Positions 34,191-46,548 of a stretch of 64,000 nt of DNA are shown here, one piece after another. The notes under the pieces are model-generated. The model had not been told where the DNA came from. It saw only the letters and a list, made by a program, of their open reading frames with translations, and did not search any database. Origin of the DNA: Branchiostoma lanceolatum (taxonomy: Eukaryota; Chordata; Leptocardii; Amphioxiformes; Branchiostomatidae); assembly GCF_035083965.1 (NCBI RefSeq), contig NC_089727.1:9677501-9741500 (forward strand), written 5' to 3'. Numbering within the stretch: the stretch's first letter is position 1; each line of letters opens with the position of its first letter. A program made the translations under genes and the position numbers.

Positions 34191-35107
34191 TGACTTGAAT
34201 AGGGGACTTCAAAGGAATTTGCCCCCTGCATGCGTTCCCGTTAAAGGACACTTACACGATTTTTACTTCGCTTTTTGACAGACAAGGCCGACGTGGCACT
34301 GCACTCAAGTTTTTCATAACTTATTTTAACAGTGCCACGTACAGAGAACAATATTCCCATTTTACACCTAAATGGAGTGTCCAGGAGTGACCTTGTCGTA
34401 CGCATTCCGACACCATATTTCAATGGCCAGTATATAGTACATATGTATACCATATCACGTCCACGCCATAGTACGAATAGCGCTTGTATACTCCCAGTGT
34501 ATTTTGAGCATGGACTTGTCCTTATAATGTTGCTGTTATGCTTGTATTATATATGATGTATTTTGCTGCGATAACTGTATCACCAACAATCAGTAACATG
34601 CCAAACATATGTACATGTACGTGAAATTTCGCAGTCGAGTAACTTGAGTATATTACTAAAATGCTCCGTAAAAATTCTTTGCTAACGTTCATTCCAGCTC
34701 CACTCCTTTATGAAATGATATGTACCTTTTTATGCTTTTTAACAAATGAATCCTATTTCCTATGCACGACTTTGTGTTCGATATATTCTAAAAACTGCTA
34801 GGTTTTGATTTTTCATGTTTGGACAACGTCTCGATAATAAGAAACAGCAGCAGAAGAATTTCGTTCACAAGAGGTCTACTTAAAGCTTCTGTTGACCGAT
34901 TTAAGGATTAAGGCTTAAATGTAGTGGTGCCAGCTTCATTGTAATTTGACAGGCACTTAAACAGACCAGTTCTAACATCTGTGTTTGGATAGTTTGCTCA
35001 GTAACAATGGGGAAAAGCCTTTAACAAGCGACACACCCCGAAAGCCAACCATACAATCCAAGCCGATCAAATTTCCATTCCCAGCCCTTAAGAAACAACG
35101 GTCGGTC

Positions 35108-35221
35108 TTACTGGGTTCGAATGTAATGTGATAAGATAAATGTGATATATATATATATATGATAGATATGATACATAAATATATCATATTTATCTTATCA
35201 CATTGCATTCGAACCTAGTAA
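35108..35221. repeat. Foldback repeat with AT-rich loop
   Basis: Arms ggttcgaatgtaatgtgata agataaat... and ...atttatcttatcacattgca ttcgaacc are near-perfect complements around a (TA)n-rich centre. Confidence 0.75.
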
Positions 35222-36142
35222 CCATAAAGCAGCCCAAAGTAATCTCAGAAAGTTAAAACTGGAAATATACTTGATATGGCAATCTGTATTATATCAACAT
35301 TTACTTGCTCATATTAGCATCATGATTACATACTTTGGGCGTCTATTAAACTGAAAGTGCACAGAAACAAGCCACACAAGAAGTCCTTTTACATTGGGAC
35401 CACCAAAAAATCAGCGCCCAGAATTTCAATGAGTTCTCACCACAAAAAGACATCGCATCTTTGCTCCATAAAGGTCGATAGTGTTATTCAAATTTACTAT
35501 GTGTGGAAAGGCCTACAAAATTGAAGTTAAAAATCTGACCTCGAAGGTTCTGAAATTGCCTCTACGTGTATCGCTCAAATGAGTGGAGCCCATACACACT
35601 ATTCATTTTCTTGAAACCTTTCATAACATCATATGTGGGCCACAATCCGTTGATGGTTCCTACGGAGAGTTGAGCTTTTGATCACAGCATCGATTATCTG
35701 CGTTCCACCGACTGGTTAGGGGGCCCTTTGCCATGGCTCTAACAAGAGGTCAAAGGGCGTGCCTTGTAGCCTCACATCCTCCTTACTTGAGGTTACGCTC
35801 TGACAACAACAACACTGACAGCTAACCACATACTGTAACTACTGTATCCAACCGGTGAGGACTTGCTCTTCAACTCTCAGAAGCCGTAACCAGAAGGTGA
35901 ACGACTTGTCCTTCTTGTGTGCATGTGTGTTCCTTGTTCGGTTGTGAGATAACCGGCACTGACAGTTTTAACCAACTAGTGCTTATGTTTGCCAATGGCG
36001 CCGGCTCACACACAGAGATGCTAGTCGTAAGTAATCACACCTGCCAGTATTTGTTGTATCCGAAGTTTACCCAGTCTTTTATTGTGACAAGAACGTCCTA
36101 TCGGTCACAATAGACATGGTCTTAGTTCTTTTTAGTCCTTTA

Positions 36143-36490
36143 AAGGCAACCAAAGCAATATTAGGGCCCAAAAAATGGAAATAAAAAAAATGCTGAAATC
36201 TTTATGTTAGTTACATTTACTAACATTGTTTAGCATATTTGCGTAATAACTGGGCATTTTAAAACCGCACAAAATCGTGTTGTACGATGATCCCCTTAGT
36301 TTTGCGAGCCTACAAAATTCTTGCCACGATTTTCAGTAGGTTCAAACATCACAAAAACGTCGTATTTTTGCATCATGCACGTTGCTATACATTGTGATAG
36401 TGTCGTTTGAAATAATCTTGTATAGAATTGACTAAATAAATTGAATGTCAAAATCCGATTTTCGGGCCCTAATATTGCTTGGGTTTCCTT
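36143..36490. mobile_element. MITE with 27-bp terminal inverted repeats
   Basis: aaggcaaccaaagcaatatt agggccc at 36143-36169 and its complement (two mismatches) at 36464-36490 bracket a 348-bp AT-rich non-coding element. Short TTTA-like flanks are compatible with a target duplication but are not decisive. Confidence 0.7.
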
Positions 36491-36948
36491 TAATACTAAG
36501 TTACACCTATGACTAATACTGCCGAGTGACCTATAGGTTGTCTGGATTCGATCTGTATATGTCACATGGATCTTTATCGTCGAGAACGCCGCTTAAATGT
36601 ACATTTTCCTATCGAAATATCTACTTATATACAAGGGGAATCAATCGAGACTTGCGTAGGTTCCCCTTCATCACTGACATCCCTGCTCCTGTCCTTTTAT
36701 AAACTGTACCTGAACCAGTGAAATTGCAACTAATTCTGAAAACACTAAAATGCAAACAAACAAGCAAAAATCTCTCAGACACCCTATTTCGAAGATAGTT
36801 CCTTAGTTAGCTGTTAGGTGATTTAACAGACCATTTTTCGACTGTGTGAAGCGTATTGAAAACGTCTTACAAGATTTTCCGCATATCTTTGGCGCCTACA
36901 GTCGACCCTGGGGACACCGATGTCCGGTGGGACACGCCACGGACCCGT

Positions 36949-37016
36949 GTGGTGAGACAACGTGTGCTGTGTGGTCCGGAATAAGTGGTGAGACAACGTG
37001 TGCTGTGTGGTCCTGA
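36949..37016 (+). repeat. Tandem duplication of 29-bp unit
   Basis: gtggtgagacaacgtgtgct gtgtggtcc occurs twice, separated by a short spacer (ggaataa). Confidence 0.8.
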
Positions 37017-39039
37017 ATATCAGGTGTTGGTGAGTTCTGTCCGCCAGGTTATTGTTTCCTTGAAATTATGATGTGAAACGATTTGACACAAATGGTGTGT
37101 AGTTTTAGATACTATTTCCCAAGGATGTAGGAGTGTGTGTAGCAAGACACACAGCGATTTCCAGATTCTGGTCCATATGCTCTCGTAGGATAATGTTTAC
37201 AGGGCTAGAGGGGAGGGCAAAAATGGGTAAGACTTGCGTATAATTCCACATTCGAACTCTATACTCTGTAATGTCAGCTAATCTGAAGAGATATTGCCCA
37301 CTTTCCATATGGATATGTCCTCAGCTTGATTAACCTGACTATTCAAAAGTTAAGACTCTGAAATAGGTCAGCTCAGCGTGGCCCGGAATTCTCTGTCCTT
37401 GTTTCGCCTTGATCACCGGTCCTTGATCACATAGGTAAACATTGTAAATCAGCCACACAGCAGAACGGTTTTCCACATGCTGTACATATAACGTTATAAT
37501 GTACAGAGAACTGTTTCTGTTCACTTTGATGAAGAAGGCTGCATGTTGTTGTGTGATTAGTAAACATAATGACTAATCTAAGTCAACAAGGTTATTCTCC
37601 CGGGGCAGTACACAGTGCACTCACCTATTGTCGATCTCTCGGATTGAAGAGCTAAGAATGCTCTGTCAATAGTTTTGTTTTTGTCAGGAACGCAGCTCTA
37701 TTCGAATGTGTCACAGCCTTTTCTTATCAATTCCTGTTTCTATTCAATTCTAATAAGTCAAAAAGCAGACTTTGTGTTGGCTTGATCCCCGCCCCTAGGC
37801 ATTCGATAAACGATAATAAAGGGCGGTGAAGTCGACAGGAAGTAAACCATCACACCATCACGTAAATCAACTAACTACGCTCCACAATTATTTTCTCATC
37901 ATTTATGCATACATATGATAGTGATATGAAATTTGTATGCCTTTGGTAATGATGATTACACATGAATCATGAAAGGTCTGCATTTGATAATGAGAAAATA
38001 CTTATAAGTTATTGATATAACATCACTTGATATAATATCAATTAGAAGCAATGATGGGGGAAAATTAAACAAGACGAATTTTAAAGCAGAGGACTAGGGA
38101 CAAATAGTACAATTTATTGTACGGTAAAACGTATACGTACATTAACGTTATACAAGCTTACTTAGAACATTAAATAAATAAGTCGTGTATGATGCCGAAA
38201 ATTTTAAGAAATCTATGGTATGGAGTCCTGGACTTATATGTATCATCGACAGTCTGTATCTGTGCATATCGCCAGGTATCAGATAAACTGTGGGTTTGTT
38301 TATATCCCATCTGGAATGGAAACCTCGGTCACTGTCAGGGCGTCCCAGTGGACACGACATGCTGACATGTACACTAAACGACCTCGGTTAACCTCCCGAG
38401 AGGGTGGTTCATTTTCTTCCAGTCTGGTGATCCTGATAACGTTTGATAACGTGAAGAGATCGCATTTCATTTCTTTCACCACTTTTCTAGTTCTTAGAAC
38501 CCTATTTTTGAAGTGTAGCATTTTGACACTGTCCCAAACGCGATCCTGCGTTACACCGATACTTGACAGTTGACAACAGTGGACCACGAGGGTAATGGCT
38601 TAAAACACGTTGTGCCAAAACTAACAAAAACAAATACCAAAGGAAATGAACAGATAACATAGTAAAAAGTCTGCATTCCCTAAGATTTGTTTACAAACTA
38701 AACGACTGTGTATCGAACGGTGTTTACCAGCCATCGCTTCTAGTGGAACTCCAATTAATGACAAGATCAGGAAAACACCACGGACTATCGGACAGGCCTG
38801 CCTTTGTTTTGGTCGGCTAGAGTCAGCCGTATCGGCCGATAAAATCGCCAGGGAGGCCCGAGTTACGCCCAGGGGCTATCGGTACCCGCGTTCATCAGTA
38901 ATGGACCGATTTATGCCGGGTGGGCGTTAATTAAAGACACATTTCGCAGATCGAGAGATTGTGGTGTTGAATCACAGGCGGTAGGCAAAGGTATTGTCGT
39001 TGAATAGCTGCTGAAGTTCCGATCGTGACGAAGTACTCG

Positions 39040-39205
39040 GCGCGGGGATCACCCGTGCCAAGCTTCCGAGCGAAACCCGAAGCGGTGCCGAAGGCACGAG
39101 CGGGGGGTTCGGAGAGCCGAACAGGGTTCGGTGTTCGGCGGAGCCGAACAGTGTTCGGCGGTTTTCGGCAATGTTCGGCGAAGCCGAACTCTGTCTGGGC
39201 GAGCC
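39040..39205 (+). repeat. GC-rich cluster of ttcggcgnagccgaac palindromes
   Basis: Repeated short palindromic words (gccgaacagtgttcggc, ttcggcgaagccgaac) abut the left end of the 1.5-kb inverted-repeat element. Confidence 0.6.
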
Positions 39206-40713
39206 CCGTGCTGTACACGCCTGCAAAGTTACTTTATTTTACGAAATACACGGCGCGGCCCGCGGCACGAATACGGGGTAGAGGCCGCTGGCAGTGTTCT
39301 CGCCAGCGCCCGTCCTCCCGTCATTTGACGGGTTTTTGTCGCTCATGACGGACAAAATTTTTGCCCAATCCGTCATTTTTAATGGACAAAGATCGGTGTG
39401 TAAAGATATTTAGACAGAGCTTAGAATTTTGCAAAAACTCCAGAGGATCAGTGAAAGTTCGCGACGAGGGCGATCTAGATCATTTCTAACGTTCGCCGGC
39501 GACAACCCCAGCAACATACAGAGAGCGCCGTGGTGGTTGCTAGTAATATTTGGTGGCCGCCGAAAACTCGGCGTCATGCGCCGCCCCACCCCACTACAGT
39601 TTTGGCCGGTCGCATCGGGCTGACGTTTATTTCTGTTTTGTCCCTCTCCGTTCACCGTCAGTTATTGTCATCATCAAAGAGGCCTTAAAATTCAGAAATA
39701 TTCCTATAGCTATCAGGCTTTCTATAGTCTGTGTAAACATCATTAAAGTTTCAAGCCGCGGCGGCTGAGTTACATGCACTTTCTTCCCGCAAGAAATGGT
39801 AAACAGGATCAGATATTTAATTCGCCAATCACAGCGCACGTATCCGTCGCGTCAAGAAAAAACGACCAATGACATGCGAGTCTCGCTACTCGCGAGATTT
39901 CAGCTAAGCGTAAATCTGCGAGATGTTAGGGGAATGGCGGGGATTGCAAAGATCGCACAACAAACTGCGGCGGATGGAAGACTTGAATCGACAACTTTTG
40001 AACACATTCAGTGCAGTTACCGGAGAAATTAACCGTGGAAAACATGGGAGAAAAAAAGTGAACGTCTTTAGGCCGAAATTATGGCGTTCTTTCTCAAAGT
40101 AGGGTGTCAAATTCGTCTTTATGTTCAATAATTACAGGGAGCATACGGGACAAGTGTTGAAAAATTGTGTTTTATTTTTGCCGATTTATTTGTGTGTATT
40201 TTTTGTAAGACGTAGATACGTAATAAAGTTTTGTTGTGCTAAACTTTATTTTATATGCCGATTGTATACAACATAGAAGTGTAGCTTGTGTGTGAACATT
40301 CCATCTTACCGCGATGACGGCACGCCTCCCCCCAAAATCAAGCCTGAAACCCGTAATTTTTCACATCATTAAACTAAGCTTATTCTACCAGGAAATTTGC
40401 CCCTCAAAATGCAGGAAATAGCGTTTCAGAGGGTCTAGATTCCAAAATTTTCCGGGGGAGAATACCCCCGGACCCCCCTAGAATGGTCACGCCTCCGGCG
40501 CGACGCCTCGCGCCTTCGGCGCTCGATATGTTCTTCCCTCAAGCAAAATTGAAATGACGGGTAAAAATTTAAGGCTGGCGAGAACACTGGCCGCTGGTGA
40601 CCTGTCCCAAATATGCAAATGAGCCGCCATATTGGATTTTTACGTTCGGGCCGTGGATTCCCACGCCGTGTATTTCGTAAAATAAAGTGACTTTGCAGGC
40701 GTGTACAGCACGG
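39206..40713. mobile_element. 1.5-kb element with 50-bp terminal inverted repeats
   Basis: The left terminus 39206-39255 and right terminus 40664-40713 are complementary at 49 of 50 bases (ccgtgctgtacacgcctgca ...). A second inner pair lies at 39284-39308 and 40573-40597 (gccgctggcagtgttctcgc and complement). No transposase-like frame was found inside. No target-site duplication is evident. Confidence 0.7.
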
Positions 40714-40810
40714 AAACTGAGTACACATTCAGGGGACAACTTGTTGAACATGTTTATGGTGTTAGATTTAGCGCCCGTGTCACGATGGCCGATATTTTGG
40801 CTGATATAGT

Positions 40811-41026
40811 GGGCATTCGCTAAAAAGCCTTTTTGCTGGGCATTCGCTAAAAAGCCAGGTAAGAATCTTCAAGTTCGCTTTATTTCACTTCGGATAGATG
40901 GATTGACTTGAAACTCAGGATTAATTAATGGGAGCACAGCCTGAACATATTCCAAGCAAAAAATGATAGATTCGTGCAGCGCGGACTTCGCCAGAGTGGG
41001 CGTTTGTGGGCATTCGCTAAAAAGCC
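40811..41026 (+). repeat. Three copies of a 19-bp motif
   Basis: gggcattcgctaaaaagcc is present exactly at 40811-40829, 40838-40856 and 41008-41026. Confidence 0.9.
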
Positions 41027-41443
41027 GATGCGCGCCCACTTCTTCAACAGCTACCGTTGACTTTTGTGGACTCTTCACATGAATAGCAATGTGTAATTTT
41101 TGCAGCCCCATGGCTTGCATTGAGTATTAGTATCAAAACTGAACACAGCGGTGAACGATAACAGGTGTATGAAGCTTGTGTTGTAGAATATAACAAAGGG
41201 TCAACAAAGGCTAAAAGGTTCATTTTGACCTGAGCTTACCTTTACAGGAATGTCGATGACTCGAAGACGCAAAGATCAATGAGATATGTATAGCTAGGCC
41301 ATGGCTACACTTCCTAGATGGCACGTGTACTTTTCTTATTACTAGCTGATCATCGACTCGAGTTGATGAGCTGTTCATGAAATATTCAATACCCATTATT
41401 ACAGGAACCTTGATAGTACAGTTTACATAGAGCTCGAGGAAAC

Positions 41444-44400
41444 ATGGGGGACACACAGGATTCTCTGGACCACGAGTTTGCCAACTACACCACGTGCCAC
41501 GGCGCGTCTCGGATCGCCAATGCCAAAAACAGACCCCACATGGCGCTGTGGACTCTGGTCTTCTTAGCGGCGTTTGGGATCTGCACCTGGCAGGTTGTAG
41601 ACAGGTGAGGCAGCTTCTTTCCACTGTTGTCCTATTGTCCTTTCTTGCCATGGCTGTTATGTCTATGGTGGTAAGTGACTGTACGGGCCCGGTGTATATG
41701 TGACTGAATGTGTATGTGACTGTGACTGAACTGGGACTGTTTATGATAGATAGAATTTAGTGTTAGTATTAAGACTAGAAAAGTCACATGCTGTATTGTC
41801 ATATATTGTCTGTCCGTCCTTTCATGTTACATGTACTTGCAATTAGATGTGTCATATACTGGCACTGTATTATGTGACTGTGTATTGTGACTTTGTGACT
41901 GTATGTATATGTGACTGTGTACTTATTCTATCTATGTGTTTTTTGTTGATCTTGATTAACCTTTCCTCTACTATCATACAATCCTAATCTCTTTGCTGTT
42001 TCAATTACAGTACATGAAAGGATTTCATCATCAAGGGTAATATACTAGCCTTTTGGTGCTATCTTCTATTTACTTCTTTTTCACGCAGGATCCAGAACTA
42101 TTTCGCGTACCGTACTGGCACAGAGATCAACGTTCAGCTGGAGAGTGAACTGACTTTTCCAGCGGTCACTATCTGTAACTTCAACAGGTATGTTATGTCA
42201 TGCCTAGTGTAGCTTTACTATTTCTAATCCAAATACAATAGGAATGTCCCACCTCAAGAGCGTGAGGTGGTATTTTTAGCCTGTCTGTGTGCGTGTGTTC
42301 ATGTGTTTGGGTGTTCACGATATTTCCAGAAGATACTTTTATGATCTCCAAGCTCTACGGTGGCAGGACCGCATGTATTCCACTACGCGGGGGCCGGCTA
42401 GGTATTATCCTGACGCCGTAGAGATCTGCTTGGAGATTAGTACTTTCACAACATTGGCACGTTGTATGATCAGATTCAGGGCCAAGGGGATGTTACTAGC
42501 ATCAATCGGTTTGCTACATTTGATGCAAGGGAAAGCAGACGTCAGTAGTGGGGGGGGGGGGGGGTGAAACTATAAAAGGATAGCAAACCTTGACGGGGGT
42601 GAAGTCTGCCATCTCTGACAACTTCTGCTTATCATGTTATCATGGAATCACTGTACATTTGACTTTCCACAGAATCCGTGACTCGGCCACGACGCAAAAC
42701 GACTTGGCTTACCTGGGAGCGGCTTTCTACATCCCGGCTTTGCTGGACGACCCGGAAACTCTTAACGAATTTCTCCAGGGAGTCGACTGGGACGGTTTCA
42801 ACGCATCGACGGCGCTTCTGGAGGACTTCGCCGGCTACGTACGGCAGAACGGCTTCGTACTGGACGGCGACTCGCTCGCAGAGTGCACCTGGCGGGGGAG
42901 AAAGTGTTACGCCGATGTACGGAACTTAGAAATTACGTTTTCGTTCTAATTAGAATCCATTCACTGACAGATTTAAAGATAGGTCATGGCGCAAAATTCC
43001 GTAGATCCGTGGTCGGGGGTTAGATCTCAGGATCGGCCCCAGTCCGCGGATATTGTAAGGGATTGCATTCATTATTTCGGAGGGCGACGTAAAGCCGACA
43101 GTCCTTCGGGCGTTAGCCTCAAGCGTTAAACCTCTGCACGTAAAAGAAACCAACACACTTATTGAGAAGAGTATGTGTGATCTGTGGCGACTCCGCATTG
43201 CACAAATAGCCATGAAATATACCCAAAGTCCCTTCGGGGATGTGGGTCACATTTCACTTCATATAATATTATAGTTCTGTAAGACACATTTTTAGCAGTA
43301 CACATCGGTACGAATATGGTAATGAAAATGTATCATACGGGCATAATAGAAGGAATTCGAACTTAACTCTTTTCTTCAGAACTTCACCCATGTGTTCACG
43401 GAGTACGGAAACTGTTGGACCTTTAACGGTGACAAGGACTCCCCACTGAAGCAAACATCGCCCGGTGCAGGAAACGGACTCAAACTGGTCATGGACATAC
43501 TGACGGTAACGCAGGCGTCTGCTTCTGTATTGTTCGCTCCCTTACATTTGTGTTATAGCTTTCACTCATGAACTGTTGATTCGATTATATGGATAACATT
43601 CTCTGCGAACTTCAAACCCGATGCGAGCGTGCAAATAAAAGAATTAAAAAAAGATTGGCCAAAATATGTTGCCTCCATTATAGAAATTTTCGTGGTCAGG
43701 AAAGAGGAGCAAATTAATAAATGAATAAACACACATATGATATACCAAATAATAGATTCTTCTTTTTTTCTTTCACATCTTCTTCAGTGACTTTGGACAT
43801 TTACGACATTACTACCCGTTTTGCGAAATAACTTTTTTTTTTCAATTCACGACATATATTTGCAGCTGCTTTGTACAGTTTACAGCATGACCCAAAACTT
43901 CTTTTTGTTTGTTTGGAAACGTGCCAAAATTGATGCGCGCGGATGTCATCCATATAATCAAATCAACTTGGCCTTATACTGACCTCACAAAACCGTTGTG
44001 TACACCCTGACGGTCCTCATTCTTTCGTTTCTGTATGTCATTGGGTGTTGCAAAGTATTTTGTTTGAAGTCTACAGGTCCATATCTTAGCCAGATGCCAC
44101 CCCCCCCTCCCTGTCGCCTTACAATTATTATCATTGTCGAGGATTTCTTTTGAAGTTGTTGTGTTACCAACAGGACGAGTACACGGAGGACCCAATCACA
44201 GGAAACCTCGAGTACGGTCTCGTATTCCAAGTCCATGACCAGCATGAGCCGCCCCGACCGGAATTAGTCGGTACTGCAGTCGCACCTGGAAGTCATACCT
44301 ACGCCAGCACATTCCAGACGCACGTAAGGCATTGAATTCTAGATAGCAAGTATCACCTTCCGATACCCTTTGACTTTGTTCCATACATTCGCTGACATCG

Positions 44401-46496
44401 CATTTAGGACGTCGCTATATGGTATACCAAAAACGTTTGATTATCAAATAAACCATACAATATGAGGTATACTAATAAATCGCCTCTTCCTTCCCAGATA
44501 TAACATGGTTAACTCACCTACCCTGAACACCGTCCTATCCCCATGCTGTGACACACGAATTATGACTGTTCTTCCTCATATAAGGCAGTGTATATCCAAC
44601 TTTGGTCTCCCTCCACCACATTCAACACCACTTTCTGCTGCTTACACCTTTCTCATACTAATGTCAGCTTACTGACAAGCCAATTTGTCACAGCGACTAG
44701 GGTTTCCTGCCTCCCACATGACAACTACCACCCCTACCACCCCTACCACTTATCCATGATCCCCTCGAAACAACACCGCCAACACGTCCCAGCCAGAACA
44801 CAATACTGAAGCATACAATATAACACATTTTTACACTTTTCTCGTTAACTATGCAAAGTACTTCGCCCAAAATCTAATCATCTTGAGATTTCCCACATAC
44901 ACACTGACACACCAAATACGACAACAAACCATCCAGGCATTCTCGACTTATCGTGTTCACTAACAGATACACAGACAAGCATAAAAAAGTAACCTTCTTG
45001 ACGAAGGTAATAAGACATTTCTTATTCGTGTATACTTGAGGCCCAAACCTGGCTCTTTTTCTTACATGAATGTTGCTCATCAGGTCATAAACCAGCCGAG
45101 TCCGTGGGGCCAGTGTGATTCGAAGAAAAGAAGCCTCACATACTACGACAAATACACCCTACCTGGCTGTCTGCTAGAATGCCGTGCTGCAATTGTAGCC
45201 AATATCTGCAAATGTAGACCTATGTATTACCCAGGTATGTATTATCTTGAGATCTGTAAGATTATGTCTCGAGATGTACATGTGTTACTATAATGAATTT
45301 CCTTTGAGTCTCAACAGAACCCACCCGGTACTACTCTCGTGCCCACAAACTCTCGCAAGACGAATGAAAACGAGGCCAGTGATCTATAACCATCACTGGC
45401 CTCGTTTTCGTTCTTCTCGCAATGTGTCTTTTATTGTATTAGTTTAGCCTTCTTCGCAGACCTTCTAAGTATAGCTGTTGTTTATTTTTTTGGTTGGGCG
45501 GTAATTGTGATATAAATATTGTCCAGGGGGAGCTCTATGTCGCAGCCCTAAGGCAACCCGGTGTTGACGGCATTTTGAGAACCTAGCTAAACCATGTTGA
45601 AAATCACAAATCACCGCTCCCCCCGCAACAAGAAGGTATACAAAGATGGCCAGTAATAGCTGTCTTAACTGGTGAGGCTACCTACAGTGAATCTGCCGTA
45701 CTAGGTTTCTGGCAAAATGTCTTTCTTTCTCCATCCGCTAGGTGTTTTGGACTACTGCACGCCACTGAACCTGACTGCATGCGTCCTGCCAACTTTAGGT
45801 AGGTTGTACAAAACTTAAGGTTTATGGATTGGCTAATTTAGTGTTTTGCAATTCTTCTGATTTTACAATAAAGAAGAGTGACAGAACTGTTGTTGTACTG
45901 AATATTGATAGCTAGGAACAAGAGGTTCCTAAATTTGGATTTTTGTCTCAAATAGATGACGTAACGAGGAAAATATTTTCGTCAGTGATTTTATGTGACT
46001 AGATACTTTAAGTAACCATCTAACGCTGCGTTACATGTATAATATCTCAGTGAAGACAATTCTGCCCGATGTTTTTTTGTTCTAGCGGCGTTTTTGAGAG
46101 AGAGTAACGAGTTTGACACGTGTGGCTGCACGGTGCCATGTGAATACACCGCCTACTCCTCACAAGTGTCGTACGCTGGGTACCCTTCAGAAAAAGCTGC
46201 CCGATTCTACGAAACAGTTTTAAATTATAGCAGTGGGTACATGAGGTAAAGTCTGTTACATATTACGCCAAAAATAATTACTCAAGCAACTGGATAAGAT
46301 TTTGAGTAATTATTTTTGGCGTATCTTATTACCTGGATGTCTAACCTTCATCAACGTATCTGTTACATATTATCCAGATTGTGTGCGTATGTGTGTGGTG
46401 TGTGTGTGTGCGCGCGTGTGTGTGTATGTGTGTGTGTTTGCGCGCGCGCGCGCGTTCGTGCGTGTTTGTCTATGAGTGTGCGTTTGTTTGAGTGTA

Positions 46497-46548
<52 letters not shown>

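Larger units (their letters stand above)
34191..41443. other. 7.2-kb intergenic region between the two ASIC-like genes
   Basis: No protein-coding gene recognised. Contents: a foldback at 35108-35221, a MITE at 36143-36490, a 29-bp duplication at 36949-37016, a GC-rich stretch with short palindromes at 38750-39230, a 1.5-kb inverted-repeat element at 39206-40713, and three copies of a 19-bp motif at 40811-41026. The promoter of copy B must lie near the right end. Confidence 0.5.

Noticed and set aside
39796..40032. 78-residue plus-strand frame inside the 1.5-kb inverted-repeat element, considered as a transposase fragment
   Set aside because: No catalytic motif or recognisable domain, and it is short for a GC-moderate region.
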